Source of the DNA: Anisus vortex
Lineage: Eukaryota > Mollusca > Gastropoda > Planorbidae
Assembly (NCBI GenBank): GCA_949126835.1
Contig: OX421503.1
Location: forward strand, 4,861,457 to 4,925,456
Length of the DNA stretch: 64,000 bases
Reading direction: 5' to 3'
Under the pieces are notes generated by a model. That model had not been told where the DNA came from and made no database searches. It was given only the letters and a program-made list of their open reading frames with translations. This document shows, one piece after another, positions 34,874 to 48,179 of the stretch. Position numbers and translations under genes: made by a program. Each line of letters starts with the position of its first letter. The stretch's first letter is position 1.

Positions 34874-37451
34874 AATGTAGGGGATTAATTTTATCATTCT
34901 TGTTTTAATTAAGTTTTTAAACTTGCCTAAAATGCATAATTTATCACGCAAAAAATATAACTGTTTAAAATTGGATTGAATAGAGGAAAAGACATAGATT
35001 GAAAGATAGATAAATAGTTAGAGATTCCGAATGATAAGTAGATAGAGATAGAAGAACAGACAGACAAACAGTCTGTTGTGTAAATCTACCTGATAGGTCA
35101 GCTGTTCCATTACCCAACAGGTTGATTGCCTCGTTCAGCGAGGTTTGAAACACATCGAGGGCGGGAGTATAGTTATAAGGCAAGCAATATGTGGGTCTTC
35201 TTTGTCTAATGGTCACTTCACAGCCCGGCCAGGAAAACATGTAGGTGGGCTTCCCCTAAACATAAAGTAGGGTCATTAATCAATTTAATAGTCAGACCAC
35301 TGTGGGCTGAATGGCCACATTCAGTGGCGTTACCAGGAGTTCAAGGAAGGGCGAGGGGCGAATACCGGAATTTCAAAATAGGTAGAGATGTAGAGAAGCA
35401 AGTGGGGTGGCAAGAGTGTAAACGTTTTGCGGGCAATTAGCGCAAAGAGGGAATTATAGTGCAATTGCAGGCAAAATTTCACCCTAAACTATTGAAACAC
35501 TAATATTTAATCTAATTTTTAATAGTTGAAACGTAGAAATTAGCTTAAATATTTCAAAGTTTATCTCTTTTTTTTTATAAAGAATTAATATGATGTAAAA
35601 GACAATTTACATTATTCTCATGAATTAAATATATATTTTATATTATATTAAATAAATTAAAGCAGAATACAGTAGACGGTTAGTAGAAACAATAAGGAAA
35701 CATTATTTCTAAAATCATTTCTATAGAAAGCTAATGTTACAACAATTTACGAAACCATATAATAAATCATACATTCAATAATATTACAACAAAAAAATAG
35801 AACATTTAATAGAATCTGTTAAAGATGTAATAAGGTAAATGTTTAAAAAATATAGTGCAACTCTTTAAAGTATATATTAATGTCTTTAAAATCATTTTAC
35901 TTTTTCTAAAAATATTCCTTAACTAATTCAGATTTTGGGAAATAAATGTCGTTGGCCAAGTATGAGGAAAAACGCCCCATCCCCACTCATCATGTCCCCC
36001 CACCTTGTTGTCATGTGGCGACTGGGAATCGTGTGGCCAGCAATGGTCGCCCTGTCCTAAACAGTATTGACCCTTCCTCTCTACATCTCTTATCGTCAAA
36101 TCAAACAAGCTCTTTGTCGTCGCGACTGGCGGCCCCTCCCATGTCTATACAACAAACGACACTAGGCCGGGCGGACGTTAGTGAGAAAAAAGACATGACT
36201 CTTCCAGGCTGACCACCTTTTTGACTTATCACCAAAAGTCGATCCTCTTCTCCAAATCAAAGGATTCTAGATAAGCAACTAATTCAATGGATTAACCTTC
36301 AAAGCCAGGTGTGAAAAGGGGGGGGGGGGTCGACGATGAGGTCGCGTCTACAATTTGTTTTTTTTTTTTTTTTACGAAAAGGGTGAATTTACAAAGTGAC
36401 TACGCTACTAATATCGTTTACTCATTCATTCCCTCGCTAAGTAGTAAACACATCGTCACACCTGTGACTACGCTCATGATCACATTCAGGACGCTAGAAT
36501 AATTATGAGCACTTATAAGGCACAGAATAGAATAATAAGATTTAAACAGATAGCGTTGAATACATCACGAATAGAACACTAGAATAGTTGAGTAACCCAT
36601 CATCGTTTAGAGCTTAGATAATGGGTTGTGTTTTCGTTGGTACATACCTGTCGTTCGGCTGTAACCCACAGCGGTTCACCATCATCCCACCAATGGGAAT
36701 TCAAGTGATCAGGATTCTCTCCAATCAAAAAGTACTCTTTTTTTTTCTCGTCGTACATGTAGTTTCCGGTCATCCCATGAGACTCCGTGTAGAGACCTTT
36801 TGAAAACAGATGAATAGATTGAGTAGATAGGCTTATAATGTTTAAATGTAGTTAGAGAGACTGACAAATATATATTTACATACTTATAGATGTATGGCCA
36901 TATTGATACATATTGAGCTTTATAGAGAAAGAGATTGATAACTTCGTCTTCTTCTTCATAGATGAATAGATAGATAGATTAATAAATATATGGACACATG
37001 GATAGATGGTAGATAGGTCCAATAACAAATATACAATGAAATAGTAATACATAAAATGAGAAAAGTTATCACCAACCAGTCATCAGAGTATAGTAGTTTG
37101 GATAAGACAGAGACGGGTATTCATTCTGGAGTCCGTCTGCTGCAACACCAAGATTGTAGAACCGTTTAAAGTTGGGAAGATCATGCTGAATGTTTAAAGA
37201 TCATTGAACAAAGACATCACATCTAGTATTAATTTTCTTTTAAACATTAAAGTTAAAGAAAATAAATCTAAGAACTAAAATCACTAGCCTACGTTGTGAA
37301 ACAGTTTAATCGTTTTCGATCTGACTATAAAAAATGAGATTTTTATTTCAATACTATTATTTCAATAAGTATATTTTCTGTCGAAAGATACAGTCTGTTA
37401 ACTATAAGAAATGGTAATGTTATTTCAATGTATACGAATATACATAGGCCC

Positions 37452-37780
37452 CAGGATCGGCTCTAGGGTTTTTGACGCCCTAAGCGAAAACAAACTCTGC
37501 CCACTCATTTAAGTGCCTTCAGCTGGGAGAAACTGAGTAGTGTTGTGGCATACCTTCCTATTTTCTAAAACATTTTAAATTAAATACCTTTCCCCTTTCA
37601 TTACCTAGTAATTCGTCTGCCTATGTTCGTAGCGCGGAGAAATGGGCCTACTAAACTTTTCTTTAGTGTATATTTTGAAATCTCCAAATTAAAATAAAAT
37701 CCTCAATTATGCTCCCCCACAAAAAAACTGTTGCACCCTATGCCGCCGCCTAGGTTGCCTATATGGACGAGCCGGCCCTG
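37452..37780. mobile_element. hAT MITE, 329 bases (copy 2)
   Basis: Unit 2 copy of the element at 26151-26479, in intron 1 of gene C. Confidence 0.85.
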
Positions 37781-38526
37781 ATAGGCCATATTCATAATAC
37801 GATAGTGGGGTCTAAAGGTAAGTTTTTACTAACATAACCCTACATAATCAACCTGGTGATTCTTGTTTACCTGCGGGATATGGAGACCATCTGATTTTTG
37901 TTTCCCTAGGAAAAGTTATTTATAGATCACCTCTAGTTTTTGATAGACGAATTATTAATTTATTTTAATTATTCAGATTAATCTTTTAGGATTGTCTCGT
38001 ATGCTTATAACATATATGACATATGATCATTTTTTATTTTCATTGCCTGTAAAAAAAAAAAATGGTTACCTTAAAACATTAGATTTGGGCCTGATTTGTG
38101 ATGTAAAAAAAATTTTGACTGTGTGTTTAGTACCTAGTTTTTGTCTTTAAATAATTGTGTGCAATAAAATCTTTCACACAACTCTTTCAAAGGGTGATAT
38201 AATTAACTAGATCTAATAAGCAGGCCTACAGGAGTTAAGAACTGAATGAAATAAAAACTAAAAGAAACAATAGACAGATGATATTTTTACTTTGTCAACG
38301 TAATCCCACCGGAAGCTATCTAGAAGAATGACCAACAGTTTATCGGACACAGCTGTTGTCAGGACAGTAGCCATTGTGGCAGTGAGCAGTGAGAAAGACG
38401 GCGTCATCGTGTTGATCTCCCTACAAGATCAGCATCGGCCTTAACAGCACTTGTCTAGACTTTGTAAAACTGAAAATAAAGATCTTATCTTATAAGTTTA
38501 CAGACGTTCCTTCTAGGTAGAAGATT

Positions 38527-38658
38527 ATTACGTCCGCTAGGCCCAAAACTCCTGCAGGGCGACAGGGATCCGCCGGTGGCAGGGCTAGAACCCGCGACCT
38601 GTCAGTTGTTATTTGGTTGACAGTCCGGTGAACTAACCGCTGGACCAGCCGGCTTCAC
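38527..38658 (-). mobile_element. tRNA-derived SINE (family 2), head (copy 2)
   Basis: Unit 2 copy of 27226-27357, 120 bases upstream of the gene C start codon. Confidence 0.8.
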
Positions 38659-39137
38659 GATGTCTGACTGATAAAAAAAAATCGCTTATTAACCCCTTAA
38701 CTCCTAAACTAATCATATATTATTTTGCATTATTACTTTGAACATAATAAGAAGCAAACAAATATTTAAAAAAAATCGAGACATTGACATGTATATTTTA
38801 ATGTGGTACATAAAAGAACCGTGAAGACAACAAGAGTTAAATATCTTTTTAAGGTTTTTGAGCAATGTTTGTTTCGCATTTAGGTGCACATTCAGTAATT
38901 TTGTAATAATTCAGTAGCCTTAAGATTGTACCAAATTGTAAGATTGTATTGTGTCTGGGCTAACAATGAAAAAACCTGAAGAAACCGTATTGGGAAACAA
39001 GATAAGCAGTAACTAGCTACAATAAACTAATTCGTACACTCGTATGAGTCTGTCCAACGTTGCATGAGCCTAAAACGTCAAACGTCAAAATGCCTATCTT
39101 GAAGTGTATCTAGCTTCAAATACACGTATTTTGGGTA

Positions 39138-39315
39138 ATAACCAGCAAACAAAGAGGCACGGTGGTCCTGGGTTCGAATCCTGGTAAAGGATAGGATGTT
39201 ATTCCCGGGACATGAGGGAGTCACTGGGTCTACCCAGCTCTGATGATTAGTTGGGGTGAAGTATAGGCGGCTGGGCATTGAGTTGTACACACAATCCCCT
39301 AGTATGCTGTAATGT
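39138..39315 (+). mobile_element. tRNA-derived SINE (family 1), shortened head (copy 2)
   Basis: Unit 2 copy of 27837-28014. Confidence 0.85.
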
Positions 39316-40695
39316 ATAAGATAAGATAATTCTATATATAATATAATGCTTTGTATTTTAAGTGTACTTTACTTTCAACGACAAAGCATTTGATGCTTTT
39401 TTCACAATTAAAACATAAATTAGCTAGATCTCTGTATTATAAAGAAATCTGAATTTGAATAATAAATTTAAGAATGTTCTCTGTATAGTTTACGTTACAA
39501 AATTATTAAGAAATAAAAAAAAAATAAACAACATAAAACTACTTAATAATTCCGTTGCAATTAAAACTATAAAATCGATGTTTCGAATAATTGTAATAAG
39601 AAAATGAACATACAAATTTACCTAAGCCTACTTACTTTAAAATATAAGTTTGTACGTCTTTAGTATTTATAATACATAACAACATGTTCATCTTGATCGA
39701 AATTCTAAAACACGGATGCACTTGATATAGATCTATGTTACTTTGATGCAATTAGATTTATAACTAGCGGAAAGCCCAACATTAAAATTACAATGAAAAC
39801 GGCAAACGTTAAAAATGCATTTAAAACTTCAAACGTACCGACGTTAAACATACACTGAAAACGGCTAATCTTTACATCAATATTATAAAGGGTTGGATAT
39901 CGTTGAACAATCAACTGGATGTTAGGAGTTGACGAACATGTAAGAAAATTAAAGACACATATAAAATAGTAGATTTTGCGTTGACAATGAATAGTTCACC
40001 ATTCACCATAGTTTGGTTTATGGAAAAATTATGTGTTGAAATAGACATATTTTTTTAGCGTAACCAATCCCACCCCCGCCCCCAGAAAAAAAATGTAAAA
40101 AAAAAATTCAATAAATAAAATTTTAACAAATAAAAATAAATAAAGTAGACCTACTTTTCTAAAATTTAGTCTCATCTAGATTTACATCTCGGTGTCGAAT
40201 GGTTTTTAGATCTTAAATGACTTTGGGTTAGTTTTAAAAAAAAGAATATTATTCACACACTTGCACCTAACTTTCAAGTAATCCAGAACGAACCATATGG
40301 CAGCTGTATCTACACAGTTAACAAAACTATTAAATACAATACATCAAACATAATATACATCAACCATTAAAAACACAAATACAAATCAAAGGTCAACTCT
40401 AGTAGTCGCCACACTAGTAATTGTTTTACTCTTGACTGACCTTACGTGAAGAACACAGTATGTCCACCCTTGACTGCTCTGACTTCGTGGTTTTTCTGTA
40501 AAGTGCTTTTAGGCTGTTGGTACGCAACATGAAATAGAAATGCTTCTTTAGAACACAATTATCAACATGTTGACGCCCGTGTATTTACATTCGTATCTAG
40601 TGGCGTAAGTTAACAAGCTATCTGCAATTCAAAAAGATCCCACCTGCGCGGGAAAACCAACTTACAAGCAATATTTACATCAGGGACAACAGGTG

Positions 40696-40966
40696 GTTCG
40701 CGGGCTACAACAATTCCGCCAAGCCTTCACTGTGACCCTCAAAGACTTGGAAATGCAATACAATTACAATCTTTTATCATGCTCGGATAAGCATAGGGAC
40801 AATAACACTTTTTTTTATCCATTATGCGAGAACAAATGCATAAAAGTACTTTTTCGTCCCGGGCGTGACAATGGATTGCCTGAACAAACCAGGAAAACCA
40901 GTAACTTAACATCATTTAAAATATTATACAAAATTCAAGACTAGACTCAGACCACAAATATCTATA
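40696..40966 (+). mobile_element. LINE fragment, RT C-terminus (unit 2)
   Basis: Unit 2 copy of 29395-29665 with the same NGLPEQTRKTSNLTSFKI end. Confidence 0.8.
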
Positions 40967-41566
40967 TAGGCTTATATGTAAAGTAGGATTACGGTGTTTG
41001 TGTCTAATCCTACTTTCATTGGTTAATTTAAAGACACGTGACTTAAGTCTTAGTGTCTCGTATTTTACTTTTGCGCTCTCGCTTTCTGCATGTGTCCTCC
41101 CTAGTTAAGTAATTAGCGTTTCCGACTGCCATTCGAGTGTCCTGGATTATTTTCCCCACTGTAATTTTTTTCTTCTTTTTTAAGTAATAGCAATAGGTAG
41201 ACTAACTTTTAACATTTCTATTAATATATTTCTTTTTGTAAAGATTTTCAGGACTTAAAGCTTTCCTAAAATGTTTTCAATAAATCATCATCATCAGTAA
41301 ATAAAATCTAATAATTAAATTATATTTTAGACATGCTATAGTCGGGTGTTCGATTCTCAGCCAGGGATAGTCCAAACTTTTTTGTTAGATATAAGACATG
41401 TATTTTTTTTAACCCGATTACCATATTTATTTGTATTTAACTTCCTTTTTAAATTATTACAGCTTTCTGTTCATTGTAAATTATAATTATTTTATCTGTA
41501 GCTCATGGTCTATAGGCCTACTCTATGTAATTATTTTCCCTGGTCAACGCCTGGGAATTTAGCTTA
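40967..41566 (+). mobile_element. Helitron-like non-autonomous repeat (copy 3, unit 2)
   Basis: Unit 2 copy of 29666-30265. Confidence 0.5.
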
Positions 41567-43455
41567 TATAAAATAAGAAGTAGACAAAGAGCTTGTAACA
41601 GCAGTTTTGTTTAATTCATTGTATTAATAAGGTAAATAACTTTTCCGAGTCATCGTGATCAAGTTTTCTGACCCCTTAAACTGTAGGCCTAATTATAATC
41701 CGTTTATACAACCCGAAAACAAAAATATGTAGCACCGTGTGGAGCTTGTGTATAATTTGACAACACCAACACTATTTAGGCATAAGTGCATGCATAAGTT
41801 TCAACAAAGCAACATTTCTAATTGAACAATGGGGACTATGCACAAGTCCTTAGAGATAGATGTTTGGTCACGTGATGCGGCTTAGACTAAGAAAAAACAT
41901 GGCGTTTTACACATCTTGGAATAGAGAGAAATGATTCGTAAAAATATCATTTTAAGACATTCTAGATTATTGTGGTGTCTAAATCACCACACAGGCTTGT
42001 GACAGTGACTCATGTACAAGTAATAAATAAGGACCAGGCTTTGTTTAAAGCGTACTTGCTGATAGACATTAATTTTAAACTACTTATTAACTAGACTAGT
42101 CGAGACATGTTTACATGTTATGAGTTATGAGTGTTATGAGAGATTTTCTGGTTTACGACAGTTTAGGCTTACTATTCATGAATGATTGGAGGTAGCAATC
42201 AAGAAATGGTCTGCATATAATGTGAGCAGTATAATTGACGATTCACGAAAGGTAGGTGTTCTTTTTTTTTATTGTCTTCCACTTTTACCTTGTCCCATTC
42301 TTAAGCAACGTCAAATATCATGTCATAGCCGTAGCCTATGACTATGTTTATGTCCTATATAGGCTCATAGAACTCATAGTGTAGTCATAGTACTCATAGT
42401 CATAGAGTCATACTCATAGGACTCATCATAGGCCTAATAATAATCGCCATTTAGGGCATAGGCTTAGACTTAGAATGGGCTAGCCTAATATCAGTATTAT
42501 TATTAGTAAACTGTCCTAGCCATTCCATTAGTAATATGCTGGCTGGCTGTTCTCTTCTTTTAACTGATATTATTTTAATATAATAATTAATAATAGGCCT
42601 AAGTGATACTTCTATTTTAAAATTATTTGAATTATTTTATTAAAATTCATTTATCATTCAGGCTACTAACTACTATCAAGTAGGCCTATGACCTATGATG
42701 ATTTATAATTAGGATCAGGGTTAGCCTACCTTGTTTCACATAATATAGCCTACATATTAGACATAATATAATATATAGGCCCTATATTAATTGAGGCCAT
42801 TTTAGACCTTGGCCTAACTGATTCAGTAATTGTCATTGAGATTAGATAAAGGGCTAATAAGCTTATATTTGTCAATTTGCATGCTTGAGCTTTTATATAA
42901 TTATAGTGTAGTAGGCCTATGTAGTTGGCTAATATTTTACTATACTATGACCATACTATATATGATGCAATTTGCAATACTGTTTTGATTAATCTCACAA
43001 CTCGATCATTATAAGTAAATTAAAACATGCAGGACTGGGGCAGATAAAGTAAAAGTATTAAATATAGGTCTACCAATGTAAATATTGATGCTTGTTGAGC
43101 TAGTAGTCTGTAGCATATCTAATAGAATAAACAGTTTAATGATTGAAATGTAGGCCTAATTTCATTCTCTCAATACCTAAGTAAACTAAAGGACATGCAT
43201 TTCTGTTTTACAGGGTATTAAAAAATTAACATAAAATATTTTAACGTTTATTTGTACTGGTATTGAAGTAAAATAAAATTGCCTGACAATATATATTTGA
43301 TGAAATGTTAATTTCTTTTCTCCTTTGATATTAGGTCAATGAAGTTGAAGCAGAATGTGAATGAGGAATGAAGTCAACTTGTTGCAAGCCCATATTAGGA
43401 CTTATGGATGCAGTGGAAGGCACCCATAGACCACATTCATGCATGACATCAGTCT

Positions 43456-43740
43456 ACAACAAATTAAAGTATCCCATCTGATCGAATTGATCCATGGAGC
43501 CTGTGAAGCAGCTGTCATCACTTTTGGTGGCCACAGCATACTTGGGAATGTGTGGCCAACACAATTCCCAGGCACCTTTAATATACCCACAGTAAAGTCA
43601 TCTACTGGTACCCATCAGAGCTGGATAGACTCAGGGACATCCTTCAGACCAGATAATAAATTCTAGCCTTCACAAAAACTCTAACTCAGAACCTTCGGAA
43701 TGCGAGCAGAACGTGCTGTCTGCCACCTGGCCCCATGTCT
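43456..43740 (-). mobile_element. tRNA-derived SINE (family 1), ancestral uncut copy
   Basis: Same SINE as 32155-32400 but continuing past the junction point into GCGAGCAGAACGTGCTGTCT, the A-box side of the head. It marks the original right flank of the duplicated segment. Confidence 0.88.
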
Positions 43741-43868
43741 GCACCAAAACATTCAGGGCACAGCATGCACCAAAACATGAGTTTAAAAAGACTGTTATTC
43801 AGGGCACAGCATGCACCAAAACATGAGTTTAAAGACTGTTATTCAGGGCACAGCATGCACCAAAACTT
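43741..43868. repeat. Tandem repeat, unit 43-46 bases, about 2.7 copies
   Basis: Unit contains TTCAGGGCACAGCATGCACC then AAAACATGAGTTTAAA(AA)GACTGTTA. Copies differ by an AA indel. Directly abuts the SINE. Confidence 0.9.
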
Positions 43869-45727
43869 ATGTCCACCAAAATAAGGGCACCCTATTTGCT
43901 AATGCTAAGAATTAAACAATTCTACATGACATAAATATTACCTTGTGCCTACTCTGACAATCTACACTACAATAAACACAAACATGAAATGTTAAATAAT
44001 AAATATTATTATTTGGTAGACTTGTTTTTCATTTTTATATAATATTTACAAATTACCAATACTAATGCATTTTCAATTATTTTTACCATAGGCCTTCATA
44101 TTCTGGCATGATATTCAACATGGTTTAATATTAATATAAAATAAAATACTATAAATTATAAAAATAATGCTAATAATATATATTTTGTTTATTATTATTT
44201 TTTTTTGCAATAAATTAAAACATTCATGGATGATGTCAGATAGTTTTCCTATTTTCAAAATATTTAACGTCATGTCCTTTAACCAATCAAAACAGAAATT
44301 CTCCTTTAACAGACAGTAAGCGAATTGAAAACTCCAATGTGATATTGTGAACAATAAGTTGACTTATTTTAATCTCATTTAGCAGTGTCAGTTACTGATA
44401 CAATTCTTTTTGCCATGACTTGCTGCTGACATCACTTTGCATCTGATGATCCACAATAACATTCAATTCCAGTAGTTGACACATTCAATCTACATATGAA
44501 AATAATAATAATAAGATTTTTTTTTTTAACATGTTTTTATTTATATCATAACTTTTCAGTTACTCTTATACCCACTACTATTTACTACCAGTACACAGTT
44601 TCCAACATATTAATACAGTACAATTTAAGTGTGCTAAAAAATATAAAAATATCCATACATTGAGCTACTGTATGTGAATAATTTTATATAATACTATTAT
44701 AGTAATAATTTTAACTAAATACAATTCAGATAACACAACACTGTATCGGTAATCATTATAATTTATAAATTATATACCGGTATTTAAAATTTAAAAAATT
44801 ACCAAAATTCATAAGATGTCTTTTTCTGTAGGCCTGCTGGTATATGGGTACTAAGTGGTATATGTGAGAGAATACAATTGGAGCTGCTCTAGTTGATGAC
44901 TATCTGAAATAAGTAAACAATAATGATGACTATACCATGTACCAATGTGTTAAAATTAAAGATATACAGAGAATTTATAATTATTTATAAATAAATAGCT
45001 TTTATAGTTATAAATAGATTCACTACCATTCACTATAATCAGTCCTATTTCTATTGATGATGATCCACAGACAACATAGGCCTAGACTATCAGATTATAT
45101 TGTAGCTTCAACCCAATCCCCCCCCCCCCTCATCCATCCTATATTATAGGCCTACCCAATTAATGCAAGCTAATATTACTAATAATAAATTACACATTAA
45201 ATGCAAAAATACTGCTCAGTTATTAATTTACAAGTAAAAGAGTAGGCCTATGCCTACATACATACTTATTTATATGCTTATCCGGTTTTAGGGACAATGA
45301 GGCTAATACTAATTAAATTAATGACTTTGGTCATGGTGTAAATCACTTCTTAGAAGTGTTCAATTGTTATAGAGTATTATACTAAATTACTGAAAAAAAA
45401 ATAATTGGAATTAGACTATTATAATTAGGCTAATTATTTATGGCTATTCTAATAGAGCTTATTAACTTAAGATATTATATGCCTACTGGACTATATTTAG
45501 TAGTCTTAACTATTATAAAAATGATTTGAAATATTTAAATAGCCAATCAATAACAAAGTAATAAGCCTACACTGTAGGGCATATGATTTGCATGGCATAT
45601 AGGCATAGGGCCTATCATAGAGAATATAATTTTAATATAGGCCTATGTATTAAAATTAAAAAGCATAGGACTAGTAGACTGTAGAATAGTGAGTAGGCTA
45701 TTATAATTATAATAGCCTATATACCGT
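43869..45727. other. AT-rich region, no gene recognised
   Basis: Includes a 79-codon minus-strand frame (44354-44115), Phe/Ile/Lys-rich, with no motif I recognise. From 45060 the AGGCCTA motif is frequent, and there is a poly-C run at 45118-45129. Confidence 0.5.
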
Positions 45728-46066
45728 TGGCCTTAGAGCCTTCTCAGTATCCGGTCCGAAGGTGTGGAATCAACTTCCCATTCAACTGAGGCGAACAAGC
45801 TCTACTGTTACTTTCAAACAGAACTTAAAAACTCATTATTTCAATATTTACCTTAGATAAAATTTAACATGCTTTAGAAACTTACTGTCTTATTTATGGG
45901 TTGGGTCGGTTAATGCTACATTTATTTGTTTTATCTTTTTTTAATCATCAATTTAGCTCTGTCACCTGGGCTAGGGTAATATCCGTATTCTTAGTTGTAT
46001 GTTAAACGCGCTCTGAGCTTACATTATGTTTGTTGTCAGCGCTATACAAATATTATTATTATTATA
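45728..46066 (+). mobile_element. LINE 3' end: RT C-terminus, 3' UTR and ATT tail
   Basis: Frame reads RAFSVSGPKVWNQLPIQLRR then TFKQNLKTHYFNIYLR and a stop, the standard C-terminal end of CR1/L2-like LINEs. The same 3' UTR as at 15745-16008 follows (GTTAAACGCGCTCTGAGCTT, AGCGCTATACAAATATT) and an ATT tail. Strongly 5'-truncated. Confidence 0.88.
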
Positions 46067-46789
46067 TGCAGGCATAGAATGATAGGCCTACATGCAACAA
46101 TATTCTTTATTATTATCATCTAAAAATTAACTATATTTGTCTATATTACCATATTCTTCTTGTTAGTCGGTTTATTTACTTATTTTATTAGTTTATTAAA
46201 TTATTAGGCTAGGTTTAAAGTTTAAGTAGTTATTATAATATTTTGGCTAGGCCGCTTTAGGCTTTAGCTCTGCTAAGCTACGAGTTACTAAAAATGTGAA
46301 ACGATATTTATAATTAATGAATTGAGTATTAGGCGTATATAATCATAGATAAAAAAAAGTTTGAAGACTTAAGCAAAAAACTCTATGCCGTTGTATATTG
46401 TATGGACTTACCGTGGTTAACCATTGAAGGCAGTGAAAGTTTAAAACACGGAAGTCATTTTATTCGATGTTTTAGGAACATAATATTAGGTTGTTTTGCA
46501 ACAAAATATTGGCGTCGTCTTTTGACATGCATTTAAGAAGCTTGTATCTATCAGCGAAAATAGATGAAAACATATTTTAACTTCACTGCGTCTTGATTTT
46601 AAGTCAAAATGTGAGCATCCAGCTACAGGAAAATGAATGAGCACTTCCATGTTTATCAATCTATCTAATCCTCATCACGTGACCGGAAAATACTTCTGCA
46701 TAGTCCCCATTCTAAATGAACTTTTTTTGTCTTTATTCGTTTATTTAATTCACTATTATATGTTTTACATTTTACATTTAAGATCCTGC
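46067..46789. other. No gene recognised; possible non-coding exon and E-box module
   Basis: On the minus strand, GGTTAACCACG|GTAAGT at 46412 is a good donor without an identifiable coding exon. The minus-strand block 46712-46630 repeats the GGGGACTATGCA / GGTCACGTGATG / AAACATGG module of 30527-30612. Could be an untranslated 5' exon and promoter; unproven. Confidence 0.3.
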
Positions 46790-47012
46790 CAAAAGAAAAC
46801 TGAACATGAATCGAACTTTCAGTTAAAAAAAAGATCTAACGATCAGTAAAAGAAACTAACATGTCAGTTAAAAAACTATCATAAATCTAACTGTCAGTTT
46901 AAAAAAACATGAATTTAACTGTCAGTTAAAAACTAAAATTAAACTAACTGTCAATAGCAAAAACCAACACGAATCTAACTCTTAGTAAAGAAAACTAACA
47001 TGAACTAACAAT
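46790..47012. repeat. Diverged tandem repeat, unit about 30 bases
   Basis: About seven copies of AACTGTCAGTTAAAAAACTA followed by ACATGAATCT with substitutions and small indels. Confidence 0.85.
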
Positions 47013-47539
47013 TGTTCTAATCACACAGTCAATTATATGCTAGTGTCGTTGTTTATATTAAACTGAATCGATCTCTCTTAAACAAATCTTGCCTTAGTTA
47101 GGCTATGCATTGGGAAAAAAACTAACTAGTATTGCTGATATGAATAATTGTAAATGAATATTTCTATTTTTATTGTGTTTTTATTATATATTTTTTTCTG
47201 TGCCAGTAAAAAAAACGGAGATAAAGAAATAAACGTTTCGTTTTCTTCTGCGAAGTGTGTTTGTTTTGAAGTCTATACTGTATTATATATATTTTATAGA
47301 TATATCAGTGGTAGTCTACATTCTACACGTTAATACATCTACGTGTTTTTATGCCTCGTCTAGGTGACGGTATTAAGAATCATCATTAATTTTTATTTGA
47401 ATTTTTTTTTATCTTCTCTCGTTTTGTTTTAAATTAGCCTGTATGTCGTATGTATGTTGGCTTCCATTAAATTAGCCTACTAAACATAGAAACACTAGAG
47501 GAGATGAAGGGCACAAAATAAATTATTAATGATACACAA

Positions 47540-47665
47540 GGCATTAAACTCTAATTTAAAAATACAAAACAATAACAACATGCTGCAATGTTCAGATAAA
47601 CATAAAGACAAAAGCTTTATCCTTATCCATTACGCTAGAACAAATGCATAGAAGTACTTCCCAAG
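47540..47665 (+). mobile_element. LINE fragment (GLPEQTRK family), upstream part
   Basis: Reads MLQCSDKHKDK and HYARTNA with frame breaks, matching the part just before the C-terminus in the 29395 copy. Confidence 0.6.
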
Positions 47666-48179
47666 TGGCATCCACCAACGGGCATGTCACGGATGCCCAC
47701 CGCCCTTGCCATGTAAAGTTGAATCCAGCAAGAGTTGCATGTCTTGTTCCCTTGCCCATTCCCTGACCGAATAATAGTTGCCCTATCCATCCATAATAAA
47801 GCCCCGTCCACAATATTATTAGTAATCCTCATATACCCAATAAGTTGATTAATAACCACTAGCCAACACCCTGTTACATAACAGAAGTTAATATCATTTC
47901 ACTGGTGTTAATAGACAAAATAAAACGTATAAGTAGCTTGTCATGTTTGGGGGCTAAAATTAGGCATTCGGCTATTCAATTAAGGCAATGTTCTGGGTAT
48001 CAAATGAAATAAAACTAAATTTACCTAGATTTAAGCACGTTTGTTAATTACATTGTAAGAAAAAAAAAAGAATAAAATTAGAAACAGCTTAAATTGTGCT
48101 TAGTGACTTAATAAATTATAAATTTTTTTTTTCTTGAAAAGGCCCTTTTTTTTTTAATGGTCGTAGGGCGAGAGCCGAG
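47666..48179. other. No gene recognised
   Basis: A slightly GC-richer patch (47660-47790) and AT-rich remainder; short opposite-strand frames have no recognisable content. Confidence 0.5.

Larger units (their letters stand above)
34327..38407 (-). pseudogene. Partial ENPP6-like gene C: exons 1-5 only
   Basis: Duplicate of the 5' half of gene B: exons 38407-38291, 37185-37077, 36796-36648, 35255-35090 and 34457-34327, with intact splice sites and the same translation, including DSFRWDY and Ser66. There are no exons 6-9 because the duplication stopped in intron 5, so alone it lacks SDHGM and HGYDNQ and cannot bind both metals. Exon 5 ends in phase 0 and gene B exon 6 starts in phase 0. A transcript starting here could therefore skip B exons 1-5 and make an identical full protein, making C a second promoter rather than a dead gene. 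Confidence 0.9.
32401..43704. repeat. Tandem duplication unit 2 (11.3 kb)
   Basis: Second copy of 21098-32400, offset 11303, then 11304, then 11301 bases. Shared GCG at 32401-32403 is the microhomology of the join; the right end is at GCG 43702-43704, within a SINE that continues into unique flank. Carries gene C (exons 1-5), the truncated hAT, all MITEs, SINEs and LINE fragments of unit 1. Confidence 0.97.

Noticed and set aside
44115..44354. 79-codon minus-strand frame in the unit 2 flank
   Set aside because: Composition typical of AT-rich chance frames; no splice context or motif.
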